This document shows, one piece after another, positions 33,532-42,498 of a stretch of 64,000 nt of DNA. Position numbers and translations under genes: made by a program. The stretch spans positions 144,198 through 208,197 of the forward strand of contig JACGUK010000006.1 of the NCBI GenBank assembly GCA_024256265.1, written 5' to 3'. Source of the DNA: an archaeon (lineage in GTDB: Archaea; Thermoproteota; Nitrososphaeria; Nitrososphaerales; JACAEJ01). Under the pieces are notes generated by a model that was not told where the DNA came from, did no database searches, and saw nothing but the letters and a program-made list of their open reading frames with translations. The stretch's first letter is position 1. Each line of letters starts with the position of its first letter.

Positions 33532-34821
33532 TTGGAGTTTGTAGCTGAGATAAGGGATTCTGTGCATGGATATATTCATATAACAGATGTAGAGAGAGAA
33601 ATCATAGATACAAGCATATTTCAAAGGCTAAGAAGGATTAGACAACTTGCAGGGGCAAATCTAACATACCCTGGTGCTCAGCATACTCGCTTTGAGCATT
33701 CTTTAGGTGTAATGTATCTTGCTGGATTGGCAAGCTCTTCTCTTTCCTCAAAAACTCATATTACAGATGACGATATTCAAGAGTTAAGACTATCTGCTTT
33801 ACTTCATGATGTTGGTCATGGTCCTTTCTCTCATCTCTTCGAAGAGGCTCTAACAGAGAAGAGGGATATAACTCACGAAGATATTTCACAGAGGATCATA
33901 AAAGAAACCGAGATTAAGGATATAATAGAGAAGCATGGCTTTGATTCTAAAGATATATCTGAGCTAGCTTTAGGATTATCATCAAAGAGACCAAAGTTCA
34001 TGAATGAGATAATAGCAGGAGGCTTGAGCGTGGATATAATGGATTATCTTCTTCGAGACTCATACTTCACTGGAGTAGAATATGGTAGAGTGGATGTGCA
34101 TAGACTCTTAGATTCATTTGAAATTGTTGATGAAAGATTGGCTATAGATCAAGCTGCTCTTTACGCATTTGAAGCCTTTACAATAGCTCGTTATGAGATG
34201 TTTAAAGCAGTATACTTTCATAAGACAGTAAGAGCTGCTCAGGCTATGCTGACTCGCTCTATAATCCTTGCTGATGATGAATTGAAACTTACAGATGTTA
34301 GCGATTTGAAAAAATACCTTCAGCTTACAGATGAATCAACTCTTGCAAAACTTATCGATTTAGAGCCTAAGAGTAGAGAGTTGAATCAAGCGAAGCAACT
34401 TGCAATAGGCTATAGGGATAGAAAGCTGATAAAATGTGTATTTGAGAAGATAGTTCATAGAAAGGATAGATTCATAGAGAGGATTCTTAACCAGAAGAGC
34501 ATAAGAGATAAGATATCGATAGAGATAGCTAAGGAGGCTGGTATCGATCCTGATTTAATATTCTTTGATGTTCCAACAACACCCTCTGTGCCTTACACAT
34601 CTTCACGCCAATCTCTCTCTTCTATAACTCTAGTTTACAAGACTATTGAAGGGAGGCGCTATGAAATAATTCCTATAAAGGATTTGGCTTTGGTAGGAGC
34701 TATTACAGGATACATGGACATAATAAGAATATACACACAATCTGAGTATAGATCAAAAGTTGAAAAAGCTGTAGAGGCTTTCTTTGGTAGAGAAGGATAT
34801 ACAACTAAAGTGTCTATGTAA
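33532..34821 (+). CDS. HD-domain phosphohydrolase (SAMHD1/dNTPase-like)
   Basis: This 429-residue protein has the metal-binding residues in TRFEHSLGV (His56) and LHDVGHGPFSH (His92, Asp93), and a later VDIMDYLLRDSYFTGVEYG, typical of COG1078-type HD proteins related to SAMHD1. Such enzymes hydrolyse dNTPs or nucleotides. TTG 33532 is the start; the nearby ATG at 33524 is in another frame. The C-terminal 140 residues contain a small ferredoxin-like region. A dNTP-pool role fits the neighbouring tmk, but this is inference. Confidence 0.88.
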   Translation: MEFVAEIRDSVHGYIHITDVEREIIDTSIFQRLRRIRQLAGANLTYPGAQHTRFEHSLGVMYLAGLASSSLSSKTHITDDDIQELRLSALLHDVGHGPFSHLFEEALTEKRDITHEDISQRIIKETEIKDIIEKHGFDSKDISELALGLSSKRPKFMNEIIAGGLSVDIMDYLLRDSYFTGVEYGRVDVHRLLDSFEIVDERLAIDQAALYAFEAFTIARYEMFKAVYFHKTVRAAQAMLTRSIILADDELKLTDVSDLKKYLQLTDESTLAKLIDLEPKSRELNQAKQLAIGYRDRKLIKCVFEKIVHRKDRFIERILNQKSIRDKISIEIAKEAGIDPDLIFFDVPTTPSVPYTSSRQSLSSITLVYKTIEGRRYEIIPIKDLALVGAITGYMDIIRIYTQSEYRSKVEKAVEAFFGREGYTTKVSM

Positions 34822-34861
34822 AATATTTGCTATAAAAAATAAGGTGGATATTTAAAGGAGT

Positions 34862-35083
34862 TTAAGCGATTAGCAGTTTTTTATTCTGTTCTCTCATGAT
34901 TTCATATAGATCGTTTACTATATCATGAATATCATCAGCAATCTCTGTGGTTAAATCTTCTAACTCTGAACATAACCCGTTTAATAAGATTTTTTGATAA
35001 TGCTCTACAGTATATCCATGAGACAGGAAACATTTGTGAATTTGCTCAGGAACTTTTAGCTTTGCCTCAACCATTTTCTGCAT
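34862..35083 (-). CDS. Small helical protein of unknown function
   Basis: This 73-residue protein, mostly helical (LKVPEQIHKCFLSHGYTVEH, then EDLTTEIADDIHDIVNDL), may be a small ribbon-helix-helix or antitoxin-like protein, but no family is recognised. It faces the RHH-like gene at 35183 divergently. Confidence 0.45.
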   Translation of the reverse strand: MQKMVEAKLKVPEQIHKCFLSHGYTVEHYQKILLNGLCSELEDLTTEIADDIHDIVNDLYEIMREQNKKLLIA

Positions 35084-35182
35084 ATACCTTTACATAAATC
35101 GATCAAAAGAAACAATGATATTTATTAGCATTAACTTCACAGAATTAGGTATAAATTGAATATTAAAAAGAAGACATCTATA

Positions 35183-35314
35183 ATGATAGATGTTGAACTC
35201 TGGAAGGAATGGATTACCTTTGTTGTTCATAAATACGGGACATCAAGAAAGATTAGTGAGGAGATAGAGAAGGCATTAAGAGAGTATCTCGATAAATATT
35301 CAGTGAGTTTTTAG
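35183..35314 (+). CDS. Small ribbon-helix-helix-like protein
   Basis: This 43-residue frame contains VELWKEWITFVVHKYGTSRK, then ISEEIEKALREYLDKY. This is the V-x-LW-x(8)-KYG-x(6)-SxxIExALxxYL pattern of CopG-like small archaeal regulators and antitoxins. It is divergent from the 34862 gene with a 99-base gap. It may be a truncated antitoxin, because nothing follows on the same strand. Confidence 0.5.
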   Translation: MIDVELWKEWITFVVHKYGTSRKISEEIEKALREYLDKYSVSF

Positions 35315-35359
35315 CCAACATAAAAAAGGTAGAACATGAGGATTATTATGTTATTTTAA

Positions 35360-36019
35360 CTAAACTTTTATTCCACCACAAAACTTTGTTATGTATTCTA
35401 TGGCTATATTTTTAGCATCGATCAAGCTTTCCTTGCTTATCCCAGGAACGCCACATATCATCAATAGAATATTCTTCGTTTCCTCATTCAATTTAGATTC
35501 ATCAGCATCTCTATATGGGTAAATTGCAACCAGCTTTACATCATCTGAGATTACTATCTCTCCACCTTGCAATTCCTTCGGTTCTTCCATATCAATGCCT
35601 AAGAACTTCTCACCCTTTATTGCGAGTCTCATGATCAAATTGCCTTGAATCTTATCTTCATCGAAGGCTGCTAGTGCTATCTCAGTTTTTATAGATGCAA
35701 GATTATAGGCATCCACAACATTGTTTATGCGGGGTATAGATTTACCTCCAAGAATTCTCCTTATAAGTGCCTCAGCAGCAGGTCTAACCTTGGTAGGGTC
35801 TATGCCAACTCTCCAGAAAAAATCTCTATAAGCCCTAAAAATTGGTACATCTTTTAAGCTTTCAATATCATACTTATCTTTGACTTCTTTGATTATCTTC
35901 TGCTTGAAATCTTCTAACTCAGCATTTCTACTCTCAACTTTTACTCCTCTTATATGGGCTATAAGGGCTTGTAAACCAGTAAAACGCTCTTTTAAATCTG
36001 GCGAGATTTTTAGCTCCAT
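35360..36019 (-). CDS. B3/B4 tRNA-binding domain protein
   Basis: This 219-residue protein has FTGLQALIAHIRGV at the start, FRAYRDFFWRVGIDPTKVRP, AAEALIRRILGGKSIPRINN and VVDAYNLAS. This matches stand-alone B3/B4 domains from the phenylalanyl-tRNA synthetase beta subunit, which edit misacylated Phe-tRNA or act as solo editing factors. No catalytic synthetase domain is attached. It lies just downstream of the phosphomevalonate dehydratase genes on the same strand but is functionally unlike them. Confidence 0.85.
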   Translation of the reverse strand: MELKISPDLKERFTGLQALIAHIRGVKVESRNAELEDFKQKIIKEVKDKYDIESLKDVPIFRAYRDFFWRVGIDPTKVRPAAEALIRRILGGKSIPRINNVVDAYNLASIKTEIALAAFDEDKIQGNLIMRLAIKGEKFLGIDMEEPKELQGGEIVISDDVKLVAIYPYRDADESKLNEETKNILLMICGVPGISKESLIDAKNIAIEYITKFCGGIKV

Positions 36020-36065
36020 ATAATTCTGACATAGATGATCGAAATAAAAACTTATTCAATAAAGA

Positions 36066-36464
36066 TTAATAAATCATTACAGAACCATTGCTTCCATTTA
36101 CCATGAGAAAATCTCCTTTTCTAATAAGGGATAATCCTTCAACCATATCCACAAGGGGTATCTTAGCAATGGCACAACCAGAGACAGTGATATTATCAGA
36201 CCTTAAGTTGATGATGGCAGAAGGGGCTTTACCATTCTTCTTCAATTTATATAGAACATAAGCTCCAACGCTGCTACCAATGCTATGAGGGAATATTAGG
36301 ACTTTTTTATCTATGCTTAATCCAAAAAGTTCATGAGATTTATCAACGATCTTACCCTGTTCTGGGTCTACACCTTCTAAAAATGATATAGGAGAGCTTG
36401 ATATTACTGCTTCTCCCCATCCTAAACCATCAACAAGCCCTCTTGCTCTAAATACTCCTCTCAT
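36066..36464 (-). CDS. Phosphomevalonate dehydratase small subunit (AcnX small, DUF126)
   Basis: This is about 132 residues from ATG 36464, which overlaps the stop of the large-subunit gene; a longer frame from 36584 runs through the large-subunit coding sequence and is unlikely. It shows ARGLVDGLGWGEAVISSSP, SFLEGVDPEQGKIVD, FPHSIGSSVGAYVL and KGDFLMVNGSNG. These are the AcnX small-subunit (swivelling domain) signatures. With the large subunit it dehydrates 5-phosphomevalonate to trans-anhydromevalonate 5-phosphate in the archaeal mevalonate pathway. Confidence 0.88.
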   Translation of the reverse strand: MRGVFRARGLVDGLGWGEAVISSSPISFLEGVDPEQGKIVDKSHELFGLSIDKKVLIFPHSIGSSVGAYVLYKLKKNGKAPSAIINLRSDNITVSGCAIAKIPLVDMVEGLSLIRKGDFLMVNGSNGSVMIY

Positions 36465-36465
36465 A

Positions 36466-37626
36466 TTATATACAACTCTCAGCCAAGATTTCATTAGCAT
36501 CTTTAAGACATATGCTAACTTTTTGCACTCTTTTAAGGTAATGGGCTGCTTTGCATGAATTCGTAGTAATCTTATCGACTCCAAGATTAGAGATTATAGG
36601 CGTGAATACAGCGCAAGTGTTACAGACGAACTTTGCCCCTGCCTTCTCTATATTATCAGCATAGCCTTTTAGCTTTGCCTCTTCGTAAGCCTTTCTTGAG
36701 CAGAATATAAGGCATCTCTTATTGAATTTTCTATCTCCAATAAATTCAGAAATCTCATGTATTTCATTCACATTAAGATGAGGACAGCCTAAAACTATTA
36801 CATCCCCTTTTTCAGCATCGTTAAGCTCACCATAAACATTCTTAAGTTCATTATCAGTAAAATCTATTCTTTCAACTTTATTCTTTCCATTTATCATGAA
36901 CATTCCAGAAGCTCCAGAAGTTCCTATAGCAGCACAGAGAGCCTTAGCCTCAGATGGGCTTGGATTTTTTATGTCTTGAAGAGCAATAGGTCCTCTTGTA
37001 ATTCTTCCAGCAAAGTAGCCCAAAAGACCGAATTTTATAGAGCCAGAAAAGTTATCTATTTTGATTTGAATCGAAAGAGAAGGCTTTCTTAATTCATCAA
37101 GATGTAGCTCTGAGTAGGGCGTCTTCCCTGTAATCGCGCTTGCAAGAGCGCTTAATGCACTTTCACGGTTAGTCATCAAATCAAGAATAGAGTTTGCATA
37201 GATGGATGCTGAGCTTTCAGCCCAACTCACATGGCTACCTTTTGGTGGTAGATAAAACCCTTCGTATGGTGTGCATGTAAAAGAATCAGTTACCCCTAAT
37301 CTCTTATAGGCTTCAATTATCTTCATCTGCTCTGAGACATAATTACTATTAACATTGAGATCATATGGATTTTGATGATCAATTCCAGCAGGGTTTACAG
37401 TTGTAGGCACAGAAACTTTAGCATTGAGGCTGAGATTCTCTAGAAATTCTTTGCCATAATCGCCAATAGTTGAATATGAGACTCCTGAGATATGGGCTGA
37501 TAAAATTTTGATCAAATGGCTTGCATCTGTTAAACGACCTATGGACAATAATATTCTATAAGCCATCTCAAGAGCTTCACCATACTCTCCATTAAGGGCT
37601 CTTTCCTCATCATTGTTAAGGTACAA
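36466..37626 (-). CDS. Phosphomevalonate dehydratase large subunit (aconitase X catalytic)
   Basis: This 386-residue protein carries AcnX-family signatures: YLNNDEERALNGEYGEALEM, GVSYSTIGDYGKEFLE, TVNPAGIDHQ, YTPYEGFYLPPKGSHVSWAES-like text, and cysteines in KFVCNTCAVFTPII and TTNSCKAAHYL that should bind the [4Fe-4S] cluster. It forms the heterodimeric dehydratase with the small subunit encoded directly downstream. A UbiD-type decarboxylase gene that would take the product onward is divergent at 37756. Confidence 0.9.
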   Translation of the reverse strand: MYLNNDEERALNGEYGEALEMAYRILLSIGRLTDASHLIKILSAHISGVSYSTIGDYGKEFLENLSLNAKVSVPTTVNPAGIDHQNPYDLNVNSNYVSEQMKIIEAYKRLGVTDSFTCTPYEGFYLPPKGSHVSWAESSASIYANSILDLMTNRESALSALASAITGKTPYSELHLDELRKPSLSIQIKIDNFSGSIKFGLLGYFAGRITRGPIALQDIKNPSPSEAKALCAAIGTSGASGMFMINGKNKVERIDFTDNELKNVYGELNDAEKGDVIVLGCPHLNVNEIHEISEFIGDRKFNKRCLIFCSRKAYEEAKLKGYADNIEKAGAKFVCNTCAVFTPIISNLGVDKITTNSCKAAHYLKRVQKVSICLKDANEILAESCI

Positions 37627-37755
37627 TTTTCATCATCAATTTGATAATTTATTTTTGTTGATTGAGCATAAATGTCTTTTTAAACATAACATCTTTTGTA
37701 AACTATCGTTTTCTTGTCTGTAAACTCTTTATCATATTTTTAAAGACCTATAAAC

Positions 37756-39135
37756 TTGAACAATATTAATGCGATAGGTGATGGCTTGAATAAAATCAGT
37801 AGCTCAACAGATCTAAGATTTTTCTTAAAAGCATTGGAAAGAAATGGTCAGATGGTCAGAATAAAGAAAGAGGTATCTTATTTATATGAAGTAGCAGCCA
37901 TAATGAAAAAGCTTGATAGAGGTCCAGTGTTATTTTTTGAGAAGATAAGAGATTCAAATTATCCCCTTGTCAGCGGTTTATGTAGCACAAAGGAAAGAAT
38001 ATGCTCAGCTATTAACATAAATCTAAATGAGCTTAACGAAAAGATATCTTCATCTATAGCCAATCCAATAAATCCTAAAATTGTAAAAGATGCTCCATTT
38101 AAAGAATTATCAGAGAAGCCAAAGTTGAGCAAATTGCCAGTAATCAAGCATTATGAAAAGGATGCTGGAAGGTATATAACATCAGGGGTAGTCTTTGTAA
38201 AAAATATAGAAACAAAGACTCAGAATGAATCTATACATCGCTTGCTCCTTATTGATGATGAGCATTTAGCCATAAGAGTAGTTGAGGGTAGGCATCTTCA
38301 TAGATGCTTACAATTATCAGAGCAAGAAAAAAAGCCCCTTGAAGTGGCAATTGCAATAGGAATTCATCCAGCTATATCTTTAGCAGCTGCTTGCCAAGTT
38401 CCTTATGGTGTTGATGAGATGGGCATGGCTAACTCTCTTTTGAATGGTAATTTAACTGTGGCAAAGTGTGAGAATGTAGACTTATTTGTTCCATCTTATT
38501 CTGAGATGGTTTTAGAAGGAGAATTCATGATGGATAGAGAGGAGGAAGAATTTATGGCAGATATGCTGGGCACTTACGATCATCCTAGAAAGCAACCTGT
38601 GATTAAGGTAAAGAATATTTCTCATAGAAAAGACCCTATCTATCAGGGCTTGCTACCAGCTGGTAGTGAGCATCGCTTACTCATGTCCCTTCCGATAGAA
38701 ATTAAGCTATTTCAAGGAGTTAAGAATACAGTTCCATCAACAAAAGCTGTTCATCTTACTGATGGTGGTTGTAATTGGTTACATGCAGTAATTCAGATTA
38801 AAAAGGCTCATGAAGGAGAACCAAGGAACGCAATATTATCAGCCTTTGCCAACCATCCATCCTTGAAATTGGCTATAGTTGTAGATGATGATATAAATCC
38901 ATTCGACATAAAAAGCGTAGAGTTCGCTCTTGCCACTCGCTTCCAAGGTGATAAGGGTTTGATGATAATACCTAATGTAAAAGGATCGAGCCTAGACCCA
39001 TCAAGTGATCAGGATAATCTTCTTACTGCAAAGGTTGGGATAGATGCAACTATAAGCCTCTTCAAAAAAAGAGAAAGGTTTGAGATAGCTAGGATACCTG
39101 GAGAAGATTTGATGGATATTAAAGAGTACATATAA
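37756..39135 (+). CDS. UbiD-type decarboxylase, probable trans-anhydromevalonate 5-phosphate decarboxylase
   Basis: This 459-residue UbiD-family protein shows YEVAAIMKKLDRGPVLFFEK, ITSGVVFVKN, IAIGIHPAISLAAACQVPYG, VPSYSEMVLEGEF and DDDINPFDIKSVEFALATRF. UbiD enzymes use prenylated FMN. In archaea a UbiD homologue converts trans-anhydromevalonate 5-phosphate to isopentenyl phosphate. Its position divergent from both phosphomevalonate dehydratase subunits strongly supports that assignment rather than aromatic acid decarboxylation. The flavin prenyltransferase UbiX is not in the window. Confidence 0.88.
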   Translation: MNNINAIGDGLNKISSSTDLRFFLKALERNGQMVRIKKEVSYLYEVAAIMKKLDRGPVLFFEKIRDSNYPLVSGLCSTKERICSAININLNELNEKISSSIANPINPKIVKDAPFKELSEKPKLSKLPVIKHYEKDAGRYITSGVVFVKNIETKTQNESIHRLLLIDDEHLAIRVVEGRHLHRCLQLSEQEKKPLEVAIAIGIHPAISLAAACQVPYGVDEMGMANSLLNGNLTVAKCENVDLFVPSYSEMVLEGEFMMDREEEEFMADMLGTYDHPRKQPVIKVKNISHRKDPIYQGLLPAGSEHRLLMSLPIEIKLFQGVKNTVPSTKAVHLTDGGCNWLHAVIQIKKAHEGEPRNAILSAFANHPSLKLAIVVDDDINPFDIKSVEFALATRFQGDKGLMIIPNVKGSSLDPSSDQDNLLTAKVGIDATISLFKKRERFEIARIPGEDLMDIKEYI

Positions 39136-39265
39136 AGATATGAAAATTATATGTAAATATATCTAATAAGCATGTGAGGCTGGAGTTTGGCATTTTATTT
39201 GTAGATTATTAATCTGCAAAAGGCTTTATACTGAGGATGAAGTTTCATCTAACTAAGGAAAAGCA

Positions 39266-39640
39266 ATGGCCAGCCTTAAAAAGATCAAGCTCATTAAGGA
39301 TTTACTCAGCGAAGCTGAAGGTTACCTAGAGAAGGGTAACGCAGTCCAGTCATCCGAGAAACTTTACAAGGTTACTGAAGAATGCATTAAAGCCCTCGCA
39401 GAACACTTCAACTTTGAAGAAGTCAAGGCTGCTGAGGAGAAGGGTCGATGGACTGTTGCATTGCTTGAAAAGGCTGTTGGAAAACTCACAGATAAGTTAG
39501 GCATGGACGTTGAATTCGGGTGGACTGAGGCAAACTACCTACACATATGGGGATTTCATGAACTCAAACTCGACACAGAAGACATCAAAAGAAGAGTGCC
39601 CATGATAAAAAGGCTTGTAGAACTAACAGAGAAAATATAA
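39266..39640 (+). CDS. PaREP1/PaREP8-type HEPN-like protein
   Basis: This 124-residue helical protein contains KDLLSEAEGYLEKGNAVQSS, KLYKVTEECIKALAEHF, GRWTVALLEKAVGKL and NYLHIWGFHELKLD. This is the archaeal PaREP1/PaREP8 pattern related to HEPN domains. Members are often multi-copy and mobile in crenarchaea and may be toxins or nucleotidyltransferase partners. No partner gene lies alongside. Its base composition is less A+T rich than the surroundings. Confidence 0.8.
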   Translation: MASLKKIKLIKDLLSEAEGYLEKGNAVQSSEKLYKVTEECIKALAEHFNFEEVKAAEEKGRWTVALLEKAVGKLTDKLGMDVEFGWTEANYLHIWGFHELKLDTEDIKRRVPMIKRLVELTEKI

Positions 39641-39687
39641 AGCACGTAACATAAGAAAGATTTTTATGCTCAAATTACTCCAAATTC

Positions 39688-41595
39688 ATGGCAGTTGGAA
39701 TTAAAAAGGAAAATTTAAGAGGGAAGAAATTGATAAAGAAGTTAGTAACATTAATAATAATTAGTCTTTTGTGGTTTTCATCATTTTTGGTGCTTGCACC
39801 TAAAGCTGAAGCGCAAAGTGAACAAACACTAGAAACTAAAATATCTCAAAATGCGGAATACAGAAGGCAAGTTTATGAAGAATTAAGTAAGCTATTTAGT
39901 GGTGAATATTGGAATGAACAAGCGTATGATCTTCTTGACGACATAACGGAAAACGGTAGAAAAGCGATGGAAAATCTTGTTATTAGCAAAATACTCTGGT
40001 GGTGGCTACCGGAGCCAGCCAAAGTTGTGAAAGACGCTGGAGCGATACTCACTGAAGTTGTTAAGTCGTTCGCAGTTTTAGTGCGAGCAGAAATAATATG
40101 GGGAATGACCATAGCAATAATTGATAGTGGTGCCCCTTATGCGTATAAAATTTATTTAGCAGATAGGCTCGCAAAGATGGCAACGTATGCCCAGCAAGAG
40201 ATCGATGTCAGTAAGAAAATACTGAATGAGCAAGCAACAAGACAGGAATTGGTAGGTATCCTGGATGAAGAATTGAAGATTCTGACTAAAACATACTCAG
40301 AGCAAGGTGAAATAGTCCCACCATTGCCAACTCTTATAGACGAATTTAGAGAGCTAGCCAAAAGCAAGATGACTAGTCAAGCCGCAAAGGACTTCGTAGA
40401 TAACCTTTGCAGAGCAACTAAGAATTTTGTTGAAATAGACGTTAAGTACGTAGAGTACATAAAAGAACTTTATGCTGGCCAAAAAATACCTAAATTGGCT
40501 GTGACACCTCCATCTTATGATCAAATGCAAGATATTCTGGACATGCTTGGATATCCTTACGAGAATATCCAAAAAAGCACCTTAACGAATTTAGTGGTAC
40601 TAGAAAAGTACGACGTCGTGTTTATCAATTGCGCTCCAGTGTATAGTCCAGTGGAAGACACGTTCGCCCCAATAAGGGAATTTGTAGAGGAGGGAGGGGT
40701 AATTTACGCATCTGACTGGGCTTACGAGTATATAAAAGGAGCATTTCCGGAATTCGTTGATTTCGTTGGACATGTTGCTCCGAGTCAGCATGCTATAGGA
40801 ACAATAATGGATGCGAGCCTTAAAACATATTTAAAGGTAGATGAGATCGAAATTGAATATGATTTGAGTAGCTGGGTTCCCGTATCTTACGTTTCTGACC
40901 AAGTAACAGTATATGTCACTAACAGCGTAGAATATAACGGTGAAATTCACGAAAACATTCCTACTGTTATTGGTTTCAAATATGGCAAGGGCTACGTAGT
41001 GTACACATCTTTCCACAATGCTGCCCAGGACGAACTTGCTTATAGGCTTATAGAGTATCTAGCTCTACTTACTACAACATCTAAGCTACAAACATCGCTT
41101 GAAAATCTTATGTGGGGGATAGGTGCAAATGTTGAGGTAATATACACTGACAAGTTGAGTGAAGGAGAAACTATATCACATTACTACGAAGCGAAGGAAA
41201 AGGCAAATCTCATTTTCGCTATCAATTGGTTTGGTAGTGAGATGAAACTGTCCATTTTCATGCCTAATGGCGCCCTGTATTCCTCGAAATCTTCTTCTAG
41301 TCCGCCCTTGATAATAGAGGTTTATGGCGCTGGAGCTGGGGTGTGGACTTATCATATTGAAGCACTGGACATGCCTTCTCCAAACTATCCAGTTGTGTCA
41401 ACGGTAGGAACCACTCCAATTCAAGAGACACCAGCCCAATTATGGATATGGATTACTGTAGTTATAACGCTTTCCATGACTGCTATCGTAATTCTCACTC
41501 TACATAGGAGAAAAATGAAAAAAGCAATACCTCCCCCACCACCCCCGCTTAATCAGCAGTTTACACTTTCTAGAAACTATATCTTCGCTTTCTAA
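39688..41595 (+). CDS. Membrane-anchored extracellular protein with ThuA/GATase-like domain
   Basis: This 635-residue protein has a signal peptide (basic start, LVTLIIISLLWFSSFLVLAP, cleavage near KAEAQS). A helical domain spans residues 35-270. A class I glutamine-amidotransferase-like domain follows at about 270-465 (YDVVFINCAPVYSPVEDTFA, EFVEEGGVIYASDWAYEYI, GYVVYTSFHNAAQD), then a beta domain, then a C-terminal membrane helix (WIWITVVITLSMTAIVILTL) and a proline run. It is probably anchored outside the cell. No nucleophile-elbow Cys is evident, so enzymatic activity is doubtful. Confidence 0.7.
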   Translation: MAVGIKKENLRGKKLIKKLVTLIIISLLWFSSFLVLAPKAEAQSEQTLETKISQNAEYRRQVYEELSKLFSGEYWNEQAYDLLDDITENGRKAMENLVISKILWWWLPEPAKVVKDAGAILTEVVKSFAVLVRAEIIWGMTIAIIDSGAPYAYKIYLADRLAKMATYAQQEIDVSKKILNEQATRQELVGILDEELKILTKTYSEQGEIVPPLPTLIDEFRELAKSKMTSQAAKDFVDNLCRATKNFVEIDVKYVEYIKELYAGQKIPKLAVTPPSYDQMQDILDMLGYPYENIQKSTLTNLVVLEKYDVVFINCAPVYSPVEDTFAPIREFVEEGGVIYASDWAYEYIKGAFPEFVDFVGHVAPSQHAIGTIMDASLKTYLKVDEIEIEYDLSSWVPVSYVSDQVTVYVTNSVEYNGEIHENIPTVIGFKYGKGYVVYTSFHNAAQDELAYRLIEYLALLTTTSKLQTSLENLMWGIGANVEVIYTDKLSEGETISHYYEAKEKANLIFAINWFGSEMKLSIFMPNGALYSSKSSSSPPLIIEVYGAGAGVWTYHIEALDMPSPNYPVVSTVGTTPIQETPAQLWIWITVVITLSMTAIVILTLHRRKMKKAIPPPPPPLNQQFTLSRNYIFAF

Positions 41596-41899
41596 AGAAA
41601 CTTGTAACTCAACCTACACCAATGATCCCAGGTTGTAGAACCCATTGGAGAGGCAAAGCCACATATATGGATCTACGAAAGCTGGTTGAGGAGCTCAGCT
41701 CACCACCAGACGATTACACACCAATGCCGTCCTGAGCGTCATCGGAAGCATATTAATAATTTTTAGGAAGACGAACATTTGAGGATTTTCTGACAGCTAT
41801 TCTTAATAATGTTATTAAAACTAGTTTCTGCTAGTTCAAATCTTTCCAGCAATCTCCATGCAAAAATTATTATATCTCAATAAGACCAGTATGCATTAC
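41596..41899. other. Gene-poor stretch with possible decayed coding remnants
   Basis: About 300 bases lie between two genes with no convincing ORF. A 22-codon frame from ATG 41667 reads MDLRKLVEELSSPPDDYTPM before stopping and could be the start of a lost gene. Its composition is closer to coding than to spacer. No RNA structure was recognised. Confidence 0.3.
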
Positions 41900-42322
41900 T
41901 TAAGTTTTGAAAAGGTCTCTTATTTCTTCCAATAGCCTTCTTGCTATTTGAGCATCTATGGGAGTTATAGAGTATAAAGATGCTAAAACAATACCGTTGA
42001 TGATTATGGATACACTCTCAGATATTATTCTTGAGTAAATATCTCCAAACTTGCTTGGGATGATGATACTAGAATTCGCCTTATCTCCTATCTTCACTGA
42101 TAAGGCTATAGAGCCTAACTTCATCTCCTCTCCTTCAGAAACGATTAAAAAGCAACCATTCTTAGCTCTTATCGTATGAATATTGAATAACCTTCCATCT
42201 GTTACCAATCTTTTATTCGAAAAAGAGTTTAAAGCCAAACTCAACCATCCATTTCGTTCTTTTAAATAGTTAATCGTGTTTACCCTAATAAAAACATGAT
42301 GATAAGCGTCAAAGTCCCTCAT
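41900..42322 (-). CDS. Uncharacterised archaeal protein
   Basis: This is a 140-residue mixed alpha/beta protein with LSLALNSFSNKRLVTDGRLF, KNGCFLIVSEGEEMKLGSIA and SVSIIINGIVLASLYSITP. The family is not recognised. There is no signal peptide and no Cys motif. The 5' end may be shorter than stated, because its first 27 bases overlap a plus-strand resolvase-like fragment. Confidence 0.55.
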   Translation of the reverse strand: MRDFDAYHHVFIRVNTINYLKERNGWLSLALNSFSNKRLVTDGRLFNIHTIRAKNGCFLIVSEGEEMKLGSIALSVKIGDKANSSIIIPSKFGDIYSRIISESVSIIINGIVLASLYSITPIDAQIARRLLEEIRDLFKT

Positions 42323-42481
42323 GAAAGTAGGGGGTTCAAATGGATGATTCGCTCTGTAGCCTCACATACTCCTATCGATCTTTTAGCGAGTAATAGTTCT
42401 GAAGCCATAGCTATTCAAGTCAAGGCCAGGCCTATGCTGGCATATAAGAAATATACAACAAAGAAATACTTTTTTCTCTAG
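42296..42481 (+). pseudogene. Fragment resembling Holliday junction resolvase Hjc
   Basis: The 61 codons read RGFKWMIRSVASHTPIDLLA, then SSEAIAIQVKAR. This aligns by eye with the Hjc nuclease core (KGFAVVRAPASG..PDIIA, then IEMKSR). The usual E-x-K is Q-V-K here, the N-terminal helix and the C-terminal half are missing, and the frame ends in an A/T-rich tail. It is most likely a decayed resolvase. Confidence 0.4.
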
Positions 42482-42498
42482 ATTATAAACTGACATTG

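Noticed and set aside
36465..36584. Longer start for the phosphomevalonate dehydratase small subunit
   Set aside because: Those codons lie inside the 3' end of the large-subunit gene; ATG 36464 gives the normal family N-terminus.
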